A stretch of DNA of 64,000 bases from the NCBI RefSeq assembly GCF_900635955.1, contig NZ_LR134201.1, forward strand, positions 372,001 to 436,000. The letters run 5' to 3'. This document shows, in pieces, positions 52,048 to 60,020 of the stretch. Every line of letters starts with the position of its first letter. The first letter of the stretch is position 1. Under the pieces are notes generated by a model. That model did no database searches. It was not told where the DNA came from and saw only the letters and a program-made list of their open reading frames with translations. Origin of the DNA: Cedecea lapagei. Lineage in GTDB: Bacteria > Pseudomonadota > Gammaproteobacteria > Enterobacterales > Enterobacteriaceae. Both the position numbers and the translations under genes were made by a program.

Positions 52048-53312
52048 AAATGAAGCTCAATGCCAGGCAGGTAGAGACCGCAAAGCCCAAAGACAAAAAC
52101 TATAAAATGGCCGACGGCGGCGGTTTGTATCTTGAGGTTTCGGCTAAGGGTTCTAAATACTGGCGCATGAAATACAGACGTCCTTCTGACAAAAAAGAGG
52201 ATCGCCTGGCATTTGGTGTTTGGCCGACCGTGACTCTTGCGGAAGCAAGGGCAAAACGTGATGAAGCCAAAAAGCTATTAGTTCAGGGCATCGACCCAAA
52301 AGCCGAACAGAAGGAAGCTCAGGCCGAGAACGCTGGGGCATATACTTTCGAAACCATCGCCCGCGAATGGCATGCCAGTAATAAACGCTGGAGTGAAGAC
52401 CATCGCTCGCGCGTTCTTCGTTATCTTGAGCTGTATATCTTCCCTTATATTGGTTCATCTGATATTCGTCAGCTCAAAACCAGCCAGCTATTAGCCCCGA
52501 TTAAAAAAGTTGATGCAAGTGGCAAGCATGACGTCGCACAGCGCCTTCAACAGCGCGTCACGGCCATAATGCGTTACGCCGTACAGAACGATTACATCGA
52601 CTCCAATCCGGCCAGTGACATGGCCGGTGCGTTATCTACAACCAAAGCGCGACACTATCCCGCATTACCCTCCAGCCGCTTCCCTGAGTTTCTTGCGCGT
52701 CTTGCCGCATACCGTGGCCGTGTAATGACACGGATCGCGGTCGAGCTTTCACTGCTGACTTTTGTTCGCTCTAGCGAAATGCGTTTTGCCCGTTGGGATG
52801 AGTTTGATTTTGAAAAGGCTCTCTGGCGCATACCGGCGAAGCGAGAAGAGATAAAAGGCGTGCGTTACTCCTACCGTGGCATGAAGATGAAAGAGGAACA
52901 TATTGTTCCACTTAGCCTACAAGCTGTGGCGTTGTTAGAGCAGCTCAAGCAAATCAGTGGTGATAAAGAGCTGCTCTTTCCGGGGGATCACGACGCAACG
53001 AAGGTCATGAGTGAAAACACTGTGAATAGTGCGTTACGCACGATGGGCTATGACACTAAGACGGAGGTTTGCGGGCATGGTTTTAGGACTATGGCGCGAG
53101 GTGCTCTAGGAGAGTCGGGGTTATGGAGCGATGACGCGATAGAACGGCAACTGAGCCATTCAGAACGCAATAATGTACGCGCTGCGTATATTCATACATC
53201 TGAGCATTTGGATGAACGACGTTTGATGGTGCAGTGGTGGGCTAACTATCTCGATGCCAACAAAAATGAATTTGTAACTCCATTCGATTATGCAAAACAT
53301 CAAACATATTGA
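52038..53312 (+). CDS. int: P4-family tyrosine integrase
   Basis: A 424-residue tyrosine recombinase. The N-terminal arm-binding domain (about 5-90, ADGGGLYLEVSAKGSKYWRMKYR) is followed by the core-binding and catalytic domains with Arg in FVRSSEMRFARW, His-x-x-Arg in GHGFRTMAR, and nucleophile Tyr in RAAYIHTSEHLDERR. The start may be 52038 or 52050 (MKLNARQVETAKP); neither has a clear ribosome site, and the region overlaps an inverted arm site, suggesting self-control. Confidence 0.93.
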   Translation: MCPQMKLNARQVETAKPKDKNYKMADGGGLYLEVSAKGSKYWRMKYRRPSDKKEDRLAFGVWPTVTLAEARAKRDEAKKLLVQGIDPKAEQKEAQAENAGAYTFETIAREWHASNKRWSEDHRSRVLRYLELYIFPYIGSSDIRQLKTSQLLAPIKKVDASGKHDVAQRLQQRVTAIMRYAVQNDYIDSNPASDMAGALSTTKARHYPALPSSRFPEFLARLAAYRGRVMTRIAVELSLLTFVRSSEMRFARWDEFDFEKALWRIPAKREEIKGVRYSYRGMKMKEEHIVPLSLQAVALLEQLKQISGDKELLFPGDHDATKVMSENTVNSALRTMGYDTKTEVCGHGFRTMARGALGESGLWSDDAIERQLSHSERNNVRAAYIHTSEHLDERRLMVQWWANYLDANKNEFVTPFDYAKHQTY

Positions 53313-53322
53313 TGTTGAGAGT

Positions 53323-53362
53323 ATTTGCCTCTCTCTTTTCGAGAGAGAGGCAAATGCTTTTA
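53323..53362. terminator. Bidirectional terminator between int and PHP-ATPase
   Basis: ATTTGCCTCTCTC pairs with GAGAGAGGCAAAT around a short loop, followed by CTTTT. It overlaps the stop of the ATPase gene. Confidence 0.8.
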
Positions 53363-56113
53363 AGCAGAAACAATCCTTCTATAGCGTTGACTAAATGCGT
53401 CTCTGCCCCCTTCCATTATGTCACAGATGTTTTTTCTTACTTCACGTTCTTGTAATCCTCCAAAGGAAAGGAAATCAGTGATACCTGACTGCTGGCTTAA
53501 TGAAACAACTAGTTCAGAGTCTCCGTTCACAACAATGTTAGGATTGTGAGTTATTATAATTATTTGCCTTTTGCATTTGCTTTCTTTTATTTTCTTCACA
53601 ATAAGCTCATAAACTAGTTGGTTATCTAAATCATCTTCAGGCTGATCTAAAATTATAGGGTCATCTCCATAGGAAAGTAAAAATGCGAGAACTGTTGCTG
53701 CCTTCTGGCCTGCTGAGCCCTGAGATAGATCTTTAAATCTTCGACCATCATTATATTTTACTGTGATTGAATCACTAGGGAACCAGCATATTAAGGCGGT
53801 GACCTCTTCCTCAGACAATGAGTTTTTAAAATCGAAGAAACGCTTGCTTAACTTCACATCCAATATTGTGTTAGCGGTTTTATCAAAAAATCCATTTTTT
53901 AGGTCTTGTATTTTATTTATAATCCCATCATTGTCCTCTGAGATTTCTTTAATCTTAGTGTTTAATATATTTAAAAAACCATTATCATCTTCATTGTATA
54001 TTTCATTGCTGAATGTAGTATCATTTTTATCGATAGCGTTTCTAAAACTACTTTCAAGGAATTGTTTATCACCACAAAAATCAACATTAACTTTAAAGTT
54101 AGCATTATTATCATTTATGTCGACAAGGAATTGTCTTCTCCGGGCTGTGATTTCCTTACGAAGTTCAACTAATTTATTGTAACTTTGAACAATTTCTGAT
54201 TCTTTTTGTTCAATGGTTTTTTCATCGGCAGCGATTTTACTTAATCGTTCTGACAGTGCTTTCCTTGTACCAATAAGGCTTTCATACTCGCTTGGGTTAT
54301 TAACCCCACTAGCTTGTAGGTTAGCTACTAATGTGGTGTATTGATTTTTATTGGCAATGATTTCTTGCTTCAATGCAGATGAGTCAAACCAATTGCTTAG
54401 ACCTTTAATTTCGTCAGTGACATCATTGATGGTCTTATTGAATGTGATAATATTATCTTCAACTTTTTGTTGAAGCTCTAGGATTTTGTTTTGGGTAGTC
54501 GTTTCATTTTGATTGATAAAAAGTTCAGGATTGACTTCAAGTTTAATTGGTCTGGTTTGAGTGATGTAACTAGTTATATTTTCTAAGAAATCAACATTTC
54601 CTGTAATGAAATTACGTATCAAATTATCTTGGTTTAAAGATTTCTGATAATTTGCTAATATGCTAGCATGACTGGATCTTTCAATAGATGCTATTTTTTG
54701 ATTGATATCATTTAATTGACCGGTTAAGGTACTTTTAGTGGATATATTTGTCTTTAAATCTTTAACTTCTCTTCTTAACTGAAAAATTGTGCTAACTTCA
54801 TTTTCCCATTTATAGTTCCATTCGGTTAAGTTAACAATGCTTGACTCATCAATCAGGTTTAAAAGATAATTTGGTGAGCGAGATATTTCATATATTTGCT
54901 TTTGACTAAATATTTTCACGGGGAATCTACTTATTACATTCCCTTCTTCTTGGATGACGTTTTGCCCATCAATTCGGTTTATGGATATTTGCTGGTCGCC
55001 ATATCTCCATTCTAACTTATAATGATTTTCTCCTTTTAAGTACTCTACGTGAATGCTACTATCTTCTAAAAAGACACCATCATCATCTCTGCTCTGTGCT
55101 TTTTTGGCTAGTTTAGAATAAGAGTTAAACATTTCTTTGTTGGATGATAACTGCTCCAGCTCTTTCTCTCTTCCCAAAGCCGTTCTCATAAATTCTAAAA
55201 TGGTTGATTTACCGCTTCCTCTCCCACCTATAATACAATTTAACCATGGGTGAAACTGTATTGAAAATTCATTTATTCTCCCGCAGTATTTAGTTTTGTT
55301 TATCTTTATGGATGTAATTCTGTTTTCCGCGTAAATATTTGGAGAGTTTGGGTATTGATCTGATCTTTTTAATGAGTCATCACCGTCAAATAAAGCAAGC
55401 TTTAATCCATCAATTGATGGTGTACCCATTTTTACCCACGTAAAAGCTCTACCAACTCTGTTTGGGTGGTGAGAATCTGAACCAATTACCTCAGGAAGTC
55501 CTGTTTGTAACGAAACATACCCATGTAGTGGACTTGAACCTGGCTGGTTGGTTTCATATTCATCATGCGTTCTTATTATTTCAACTGCAGAAGCATTAGT
55601 AAGTATCTGCTTTAGGGTCGCACCTGAAGAATGAACGGTGCAAAGCCCGCTCGCTTTGTCAATATGTGCTGGAATCGCAACTCCCCCACGATTAATGATT
55701 AAATCAATAACGTCTTGCGGACTGATTTGAGTTACTGCATCACTATCCCCTTCTGTACCGGAGTAGTTAGTTGCACCAATTATCTGAGATATAAAGCTAG
55801 ATGTTTTATCAATGTCGAATATACCTAAAATATGAATGTTACCATGTGCTGTAATCTCTATACTTGGAAATATGTATATTGAATGCCCTTCTGATCTTAA
55901 ATTTTCTGCTTCTATCTTTAATCTGTCGATCCATGACCCAGTATTATGATCGGTCACTGCTATGCATTCAATTCCGTGTTGAATATAATCTAATAACCAT
56001 TGCCTCGGGGTCATTGTTTGTTTTATTTGATGGTCTGCTTTACCGTAATCCATTGATGCGGGTGTATGTGTGTGGAAATCAAACTTCCACCACTTCGAAC
56101 CTATTTGCTGCAT
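53360..56113 (-). CDS. PHP-domain/SMC-like ATPase, candidate anti-phage cargo
   Basis: A 917-residue fusion. N-terminal PHP phosphoesterase metal residues: His14, His16 (FHTHTP), Asp55-His56, Glu86, His150 and Asp213/His215. Then an ABC/RecN-like ATPase: Walker A GGRGSGKST (296-304), long coiled coils (about 400-700), signature LSQGSAGQ (about 796), Walker B ILDQPEDD (Asp near 823) and an H-loop ITHNPN. It resembles TrlF-type PHP-AAA proteins. A strong AGGAGG lies 8 bp upstream. It is markedly AT-rich against its neighbours and sits in the P4 cargo slot between int and psu. A defence role is inference. Confidence 0.82.
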   Translation of the reverse strand: MQQIGSKWWKFDFHTHTPASMDYGKADHQIKQTMTPRQWLLDYIQHGIECIAVTDHNTGSWIDRLKIEAENLRSEGHSIYIFPSIEITAHGNIHILGIFDIDKTSSFISQIIGATNYSGTEGDSDAVTQISPQDVIDLIINRGGVAIPAHIDKASGLCTVHSSGATLKQILTNASAVEIIRTHDEYETNQPGSSPLHGYVSLQTGLPEVIGSDSHHPNRVGRAFTWVKMGTPSIDGLKLALFDGDDSLKRSDQYPNSPNIYAENRITSIKINKTKYCGRINEFSIQFHPWLNCIIGGRGSGKSTILEFMRTALGREKELEQLSSNKEMFNSYSKLAKKAQSRDDDGVFLEDSSIHVEYLKGENHYKLEWRYGDQQISINRIDGQNVIQEEGNVISRFPVKIFSQKQIYEISRSPNYLLNLIDESSIVNLTEWNYKWENEVSTIFQLRREVKDLKTNISTKSTLTGQLNDINQKIASIERSSHASILANYQKSLNQDNLIRNFITGNVDFLENITSYITQTRPIKLEVNPELFINQNETTTQNKILELQQKVEDNIITFNKTINDVTDEIKGLSNWFDSSALKQEIIANKNQYTTLVANLQASGVNNPSEYESLIGTRKALSERLSKIAADEKTIEQKESEIVQSYNKLVELRKEITARRRQFLVDINDNNANFKVNVDFCGDKQFLESSFRNAIDKNDTTFSNEIYNEDDNGFLNILNTKIKEISEDNDGIINKIQDLKNGFFDKTANTILDVKLSKRFFDFKNSLSEEEVTALICWFPSDSITVKYNDGRRFKDLSQGSAGQKAATVLAFLLSYGDDPIILDQPEDDLDNQLVYELIVKKIKESKCKRQIIIITHNPNIVVNGDSELVVSLSQQSGITDFLSFGGLQEREVRKNICDIMEGGRDAFSQRYRRIVSA

Positions 56114-56364
56114 GACATCCTCCTGTCAGATTAATGGTTCATTATGATTTTTTTGCTTTTCAGTGTTACCAGACCTACTTTAACCCTTTTTTATATCCCA
56201 AACATCCTACCAAAATATAATTAATTAATACTTACCGCGCGCAATGCTCTCCCCGCCACGCCTGCCCGCTTCAGGGGGCGGTTTTAATGCAGGTGCATGA
56301 GAGGGCTCAGGACGCGCCAGCACTGGTGCGGCGGGGTGTGAAAAAATACGGGGAATAAATGCAA

Positions 56365-56391
56365 AACCATGCAGCGTATGCATGCATGGTT
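56365..56391 (+). terminator. Hairpin downstream of psu
   Basis: AACCATGC and GCATGGTT form a stem followed by ATTTTTATT on the plus strand. Apart from this, 56114-56479 (about 365 bp, between the ATPase and psu) holds no gene I can support. Confidence 0.5.
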
Positions 56392-56479
56392 ATTTTTATT
56401 AAATAAAAGCGGATTTTCGGGGCGTTTTATGCGGATTTTTTGCTCTTCTGCGCGGTCAGCCGGTGCATGAAAACCGGGC

Positions 56480-56992
56480 TCAGTGTCTGGCCTGATTATC
56501 TGTCCGGGATGCCCTGTCAGGCCGGAACCCAATGGCCGTCAGAATATCCCGGTCGTCCTCCGCATAATGCACCTCAACCCCGCTTGCCAGATGGACGGAT
56601 AAGGCTTCGCGGATGCTGGCGGCAGCGCGGTCGAGGGCGCATTCCCTGACCCTTTCCGGCAGTTCGCGGAGGTGCATCACCTCGGGTGCCAGGGCAACGG
56701 CCAGCGCCGTGCCGTTCTCCTGCATAAAGGCGTGGAGCTGGCGACGGATGCTGATTCGCTGTACCGCCTCATGGTCGCGGATGTAACACCCGGCAGACTG
56801 GCTGACCTCCCGTTTTTTCAGGTCGGCGGCATTGCGCAGCGCCTGTATTTCCTCCGGCTCCGGGGGGCGACCGGTGAGCTCCCGCTCCCGGAGTGCCATC
56901 TCAGCCTGTGCCAGCCCGGCTTTGGCGGTCAGCCAGGCAGTTTTGCTTTTCTGGCAGACCTCAAAGGCCTGCTCCAGTGGTGTACGATTCAT
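56480..56992 (-). CDS. psu: Polarity suppression protein Psu
   Basis: A 170-residue relative of P4 Psu, which inhibits Rho-dependent termination and decorates the capsid. Shared segments are CYIRDHEAVQRISIR, FMQENGTALAVALAPEVM and DILTAIGFRPDRAS. The frame stops about 20 residues earlier than P4 Psu. One frame away the DNA continues LSPVFMHRLTAQKSKKSA then stop, which would restore the usual length if one base were missing near 56480 (CACTGAGC). Either a natural short tail or a small frameshift. Confidence 0.85.
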   Translation of the reverse strand: MNRTPLEQAFEVCQKSKTAWLTAKAGLAQAEMALRERELTGRPPEPEEIQALRNAADLKKREVSQSAGCYIRDHEAVQRISIRRQLHAFMQENGTALAVALAPEVMHLRELPERVRECALDRAAASIREALSVHLASGVEVHYAEDDRDILTAIGFRPDRASRTDNQARH

Positions 56993-57007
56993 ACCTGTTC
57001 TCCTGAA

Positions 57008-57253
57008 TCAGTGGCGCAGTGACGAGCGGGCGCAGTCCAGCACGCGACGGGGTGGCACAGCGGCCGCCGGAGCAGGCTCTGGCGGGGCGGTCTCTGCCGG
57101 AGGGCGTATCACCTCGTCAATGGATTCGATGGTGCGGAACGTGGCCGAGCAGAACACGTTGACGCACTGGAGATAGCTCTGTTTGACGTTATCCGACAGG
57201 TAACGACTGGTGCGCACATGGGCAGCCTTTTTGCAGAACGGGCAGCGCATCAT
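57008..57253 (-). CDS. ogr: Ogr/Delta-family late-gene activator
   Basis: An 81-residue zinc-finger activator: CPFCKKAAHVRTSRYLSDN...QCVNVFCSATFRT carries the four Cys of Ogr. P4 Delta is two such domains fused; this has one, like P2 Ogr, plus a Pro/Ala-rich tail. It probably turns on the sid-ogr-psu operon from the box at 58167 and could respond to a helper phage. It overlaps sid (ATGA). Confidence 0.9.
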   Translation of the reverse strand: MMRCPFCKKAAHVRTSRYLSDNVKQSYLQCVNVFCSATFRTIESIDEVIRPPAETAPPEPAPAAAVPPRRVLDCARSSLRH

Positions 57254-58092
57254 GCTCTTGCCCTCGCCGCTGCCTGCGCTTTTTCCTTCAGGGCGACCTC
57301 CTCAGCCAGTCTGCGCTGGTGCCAGGACGCATTTTGCTGGGCGGCTGTCTGGTATTTACTCATATCGACGCCGGGAAGTTCAGGGCGATTGAGGCCAAGC
57401 TGCGAGATAACCGGCTCCTGATTCATATCCCACGCGTAGAACTCACTCTGAGTGAATACCGTGCCGCCCAGCTCGGCCATCAGGGTGGCATGGGGCAGTT
57501 TTTCCCCTTGCATCTGCATGGCGCGCAGGCGGAGCCTGAATGCCCGCACCAGAGCCGGAGAGATATTCTGGATGGCGGCTGACCACTCATGCTGTGCATA
57601 CACGACCAGGGCGTCACGGTGGGTATTGATACATGCCATGCCTGACTCGCGTGAAGCGGCCTCGGCCTGCGCTTTTTCTTCCCTGAGACCTGCCACCATC
57701 TCAGTTTTCAGCGCAATAAGGTCATTTGCTATCTCACGGTCGGCGACCTGCTGGTAACGCTCGGCTTTCATTTCCGGGGTCATCGCCCCCAGCACTTCGC
57801 GGAAGCGGCTGCGCCAGCTTTTTTCAGCCTGTTCGCGTTCCTTCTGCGCGCTCTCGATTTCCTGCTCGTTGCGGGTAATCGCCCGTGTTGCCTCCTCCAG
57901 TTTCAGCATATTGTCTGCGTGCACGGCTTTTGCCTGGCTGAAGGCTGCCATCGCATTATTCAGGTCAGCCTCAGCTTTCTGTCGGGCTGGCTCATTCACG
58001 GTTTCCAGCGCGGCATTGATAACCGCGCGGGTGGTCTCATCCTGGGTACTGCCAAGGGTTTTCATTACTGCGTTAAACATGTCAGCTTTCAT
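57250..58092 (-). CDS. sid: Capsid size determination protein, Sid-like
   Basis: A 280-residue protein with long coiled-coil stretches (about 40-150). It resembles P4 Sid in THRDALVVYAQHEWSAAIQN...ALVRAFRLRL and the end ELPGVDMSKYQTAAQ. Sid forms an outer scaffold that forces the helper's capsid protein to make small capsids. It is first in the sid-ogr-psu operon. The similarity is moderate, so the name rests partly on gene order. Confidence 0.75.
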   Translation of the reverse strand: MKADMFNAVMKTLGSTQDETTRAVINAALETVNEPARQKAEADLNNAMAAFSQAKAVHADNMLKLEEATRAITRNEQEIESAQKEREQAEKSWRSRFREVLGAMTPEMKAERYQQVADREIANDLIALKTEMVAGLREEKAQAEAASRESGMACINTHRDALVVYAQHEWSAAIQNISPALVRAFRLRLRAMQMQGEKLPHATLMAELGGTVFTQSEFYAWDMNQEPVISQLGLNRPELPGVDMSKYQTAAQQNASWHQRRLAEEVALKEKAQAAARARA

Positions 58093-58166
58093 CGTCGGGC
58101 TCTCTCTGTGTTTTCAACCTGACGCCATTCTGCCGCTCACCAGACAACAACTCGATTGATTACGGT

Positions 58167-58184
58167 TGTGGCACCGGTGGCACA
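58167..58184 (-). promoter_or_regulatory. Ogr/Delta activator box of the late operon
   Basis: TGTGGC-ACCGGT-GGCACA fits the known TGT-N12-ACA site of P2 Ogr and P4 Delta. It lies 75 bp upstream of sid, so a start site about 55 bp away would give a short leader. Confidence 0.7.
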
Positions 58185-58262
58185 AACAGACCTTAAAAAT
58201 CAGGCTGGCCAGAGAAAGGTCTCAGGAAACCCCTGTTTCTGTTTGTTTTTTTATATATAACT

Positions 58263-58375
58263 CTTCACCACTGTTCACCATAAAGAAAAAAATAAGTAAT
58301 ACAGTAAGTTAAAGGGTGAACAGTTGAGGGTCTGACTGTTCACCGTCTGTTCACCACTGTTCACCCTCCTGTTTT
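58263..58375. other. Replication origin iterons (ori)
   Basis: At least five copies of GGTGAACAG or its complement CTGTTCACC, in both orientations, around an AT-rich stretch. This octamer type is the site bound by P4 alpha protein. A matching cluster (crr) lies beyond alpha at 62403. Confidence 0.8.
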
Positions 58376-58457
58376 TGAGGGGGGTTACTCTCTTAGATCT
58401 TTTTGCGATTAATAAACTAAAATATATAAACAAAATAAATATTTAATGAGTCATCAC

Positions 58458-58510
58458 TTTGCCAACGTTTGCCAAACAATGGCCAACATTTGCCTCTGTT
58501 TGCCATTTGG
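58458..58510. repeat. Helically phased TTTGCC repeats
   Basis: TTTGCC starts at 58458, 58468, 58489 and 58499, with a degenerate AATGGCC at 58478: steps of 10 or 11 bp, so all face the same side of the helix. The array lies upstream of the AlpA-like gene and leader. It may be a binding array for a satellite regulator; the protein is unknown. An inverted repeat (AGCTACC at 58584, GGTAGC at 58635) lies between array and gene. Confidence 0.5.
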
Positions 58511-58692
58511 TTTATCGATAAAAAGTCAATGTTTGTTTTCGCGAAAATCAAACATGACCTGAGGAAAAATATATACATAATAAGGAGCTACCCGAAGCCG
58601 GACGGACACGCCCGGTACTGTATGGACTTTATGAGGTAGCCCGATGCACACCGCTTTTTCTTCCCCCGTCTTCTGCCCCTGCGGCACCGCTG

Positions 58693-58911
58693 ATGCCGGT
58701 ATCTGATATCACTCAGGAGCGTTTTTTACGCCTGCCCGAAGTGCTTCACCTGTGCGGCCTGTCCCGCTCCACGGTTTACGACCTCATCAGCCGGAACGCT
58801 TTCCCACAGCAGATTTCCCTCGGCGGTAAAAATGTGGCCTGGGCACACACCGAAATCACCGCCTGGATGGCCGACCGTATCGCCGCCCGTAACCGGGGCT
58901 GTGACGCATGA
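58693..58911 (+). CDS. AlpA-family helix-turn-helix protein
   Basis: A 72-residue DNA-binding protein of the AlpA/MerR-like excisionase type: ERFLRLPEVLHLCGLSRSTVYDLISRNAFPQQISLG, then WAHTEITAWM. In P4-like elements the counterpart (Vis) controls int and excision. No good ribosome site precedes it. An upstream 20-codon frame at 58644 ends near its start and may couple translation. Confidence 0.88.
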   Translation: MPVSDITQERFLRLPEVLHLCGLSRSTVYDLISRNAFPQQISLGGKNVAWAHTEITAWMADRIAARNRGCDA

Positions 58912-59023
58912 GGATCCCCGTTCTGCAAAAAGCCCCTTTTTCTGGCTTGCGTCCGTTGTGTGTTTCCTGGTACAGTTTTCCCGCTGTCGCAAAATCGGCA
59001 GCCGGAATTGGCGTTCCGAATAA

Positions 59024-59061
59024 CTTCAAGGCGACACGACACGCGCCATGCGTGTTTTTTT
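59024..59061 (+). terminator. Immunity terminator with seqA-like element
   Basis: CTTCAAGGC (59024-59032) is followed by the hairpin ACACGC-GCCAT-GCGTGT and seven Ts. The first element is complementary to TTCCTTGAAG in the RNA at 59135, and the preceding TTGGCGTTCC is complementary to its ACGCCAA. This is the arrangement of the P4 immunity region, where antisense pairing causes early termination. Confidence 0.7.
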
Positions 59062-59134
59062 ATGTCGTTGCTCAGGCACACCCATATTCAGGGCTGTGGT
59101 GTTTATTCGTGCACCAGGGTTCTATTCTGATAAT

Positions 59135-59211
59135 GGTAGTCCGGGCGGGGCAGCCTTCGGGCTGGCCGGTTTCCTTGAAGGCCGGTTACGCCAACCCTGT
59201 TCGGGCTACCA
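59135..59211 (+). ncRNA. C4/CI-type antisense immunity RNA
   Basis: The outer stem GGTAGTCCG/CGGGCTACC closes two inner hairpins (CAGCCTTCGGGCTG and GCCGGTTTCCTTGAAGGCCGG). The loop TTCCTTGAAG (59171-59180) and ACGCCAACCC (59188-59197) are complementary both to the upstream seqA-like segment and to the downstream CTTCAAGGAGG (59253-59263), which is the ribosome site of the next gene. It matches the C4 antisense family of P1/P4-like elements. Ends are approximate. Confidence 0.75.
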
Positions 59212-59270
59212 CCAGTGAAATTGGCGTTTCCGGTGGTAGTTTTTCAAACTACTTCAAGGAGGCTGCCATC

Positions 59271-59465
59271 ATGGCTACAACCCTCACCCTGTCACACCCG
59301 CAATTCGTCTTTGTTTTCGCTGCCGTTCGCCGCGCAGACCGCAAACCCCGTATCTGTATGCTCCGCACCGTTGCCGGGGATGAACGTACCGCCCGTCTTT
59401 CCCTTGTTCGCGACTACATCCTCGCGTTTGCCGGTCGTCTGCCAGTGACGGAGGTGTGCGCATGA
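59271..59465 (+). CDS. Icd-like small protein under antisense RNA control
   Basis: A 64-residue protein (MATTLTLSHPQFVFVFAAVRRADRKPR...RDYILAFAGRLPVTEV) of the type annotated as host cell division inhibitor Icd-like in P4-like elements. It has a strong AAGGAGG site that is sequestered by, or complementary to, the antisense RNA upstream. The longer open frame from 58908 crosses the RNA region and is rejected. The activity itself is not visible in the sequence. Confidence 0.7.
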   Translation: MATTLTLSHPQFVFVFAAVRRADRKPRICMLRTVAGDERTARLSLVRDYILAFAGRLPVTEVCA

Positions 59466-59689
59466 AACAGCCGACCCTCACCCTGAAAGATCTCGAATGC
59501 CTGGAGCACCTGCGTAACGTCGGCCAGCTCGTCACAGAAATGGCACAGGAGCAGGACTGCACTACGTTGCAACATGCCCCGGAACAGCGGTTACAGCTCA
59601 CCTCCGTAATTTACCTCATGACCGCCCAGCTCGACGGCGTGGTCGAGCGCTGTAATCACCGCTGGCTTACCGGGGAGGCGAGCGCATGA
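59462..59689 (+). CDS. Hypothetical satellite protein, 75 residues
   Basis: Starts MKQPTLTLKDLECLEHLRNV and overlaps both neighbours by four bases (ATGA), so it is co-translated in the alpha operon. It is helical and charged. No function is assigned; it occupies the place of the small P4 genes between kil and alpha. Confidence 0.7.
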   Translation: MKQPTLTLKDLECLEHLRNVGQLVTEMAQEQDCTTLQHAPEQRLQLTSVIYLMTAQLDGVVERCNHRWLTGEASA

Positions 59690-60006
59690 AAATGACCTTA
59701 ACGCCCGTCCTTCGGGCTGCTTTGTATCGTCGCGCCGTAGCCTGTGCCTGGCTGACGGTGTGCGAGCGTCAGCAGCGTTACCCGCACCTCACCCTTGAAG
59801 CGCTGGAGAGCGCCATCGCCGCCGAGCTGGAGGGGTTCTACCTGCGCCAGCACGGCGAGGAGAAAGGCCGCCTGATTGCCTGCGCCCTGCTGGAAGACTT
59901 GATGGAAGCCGGTGCCCTGAAAGCTGTCCCGGCGCTGTCCTTCCTCGGGCTGGCTGTGATGGATGAACTTTGCGGCCGGCATATTACTCCGCCGGTTCTG
60001 CACTGA
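59686..60006 (+). CDS. DUF5375-like satellite protein
   Basis: A 106-residue protein (MKMTLTPVLRAALYRRAVACAWLTVCERQQ...) with two Cys and mostly helical content. It overlaps the preceding gene (ATGA) and ends 14 bp before alpha. Such proteins are common just before alpha in P4-like elements; their role is unknown. Confidence 0.65.
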   Translation: MKMTLTPVLRAALYRRAVACAWLTVCERQQRYPHLTLEALESAIAAELEGFYLRQHGEEKGRLIACALLEDLMEAGALKAVPALSFLGLAVMDELCGRHITPPVLH

Positions 60007-60020
60007 GGGAGAGAACAGGA

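Noticed and set aside
58908..59465. 185-codon open frame through the immunity region
   Set aside because: It crosses the seqA terminator and the antisense RNA. Only the last 64 codons have a ribosome site and family similarity.
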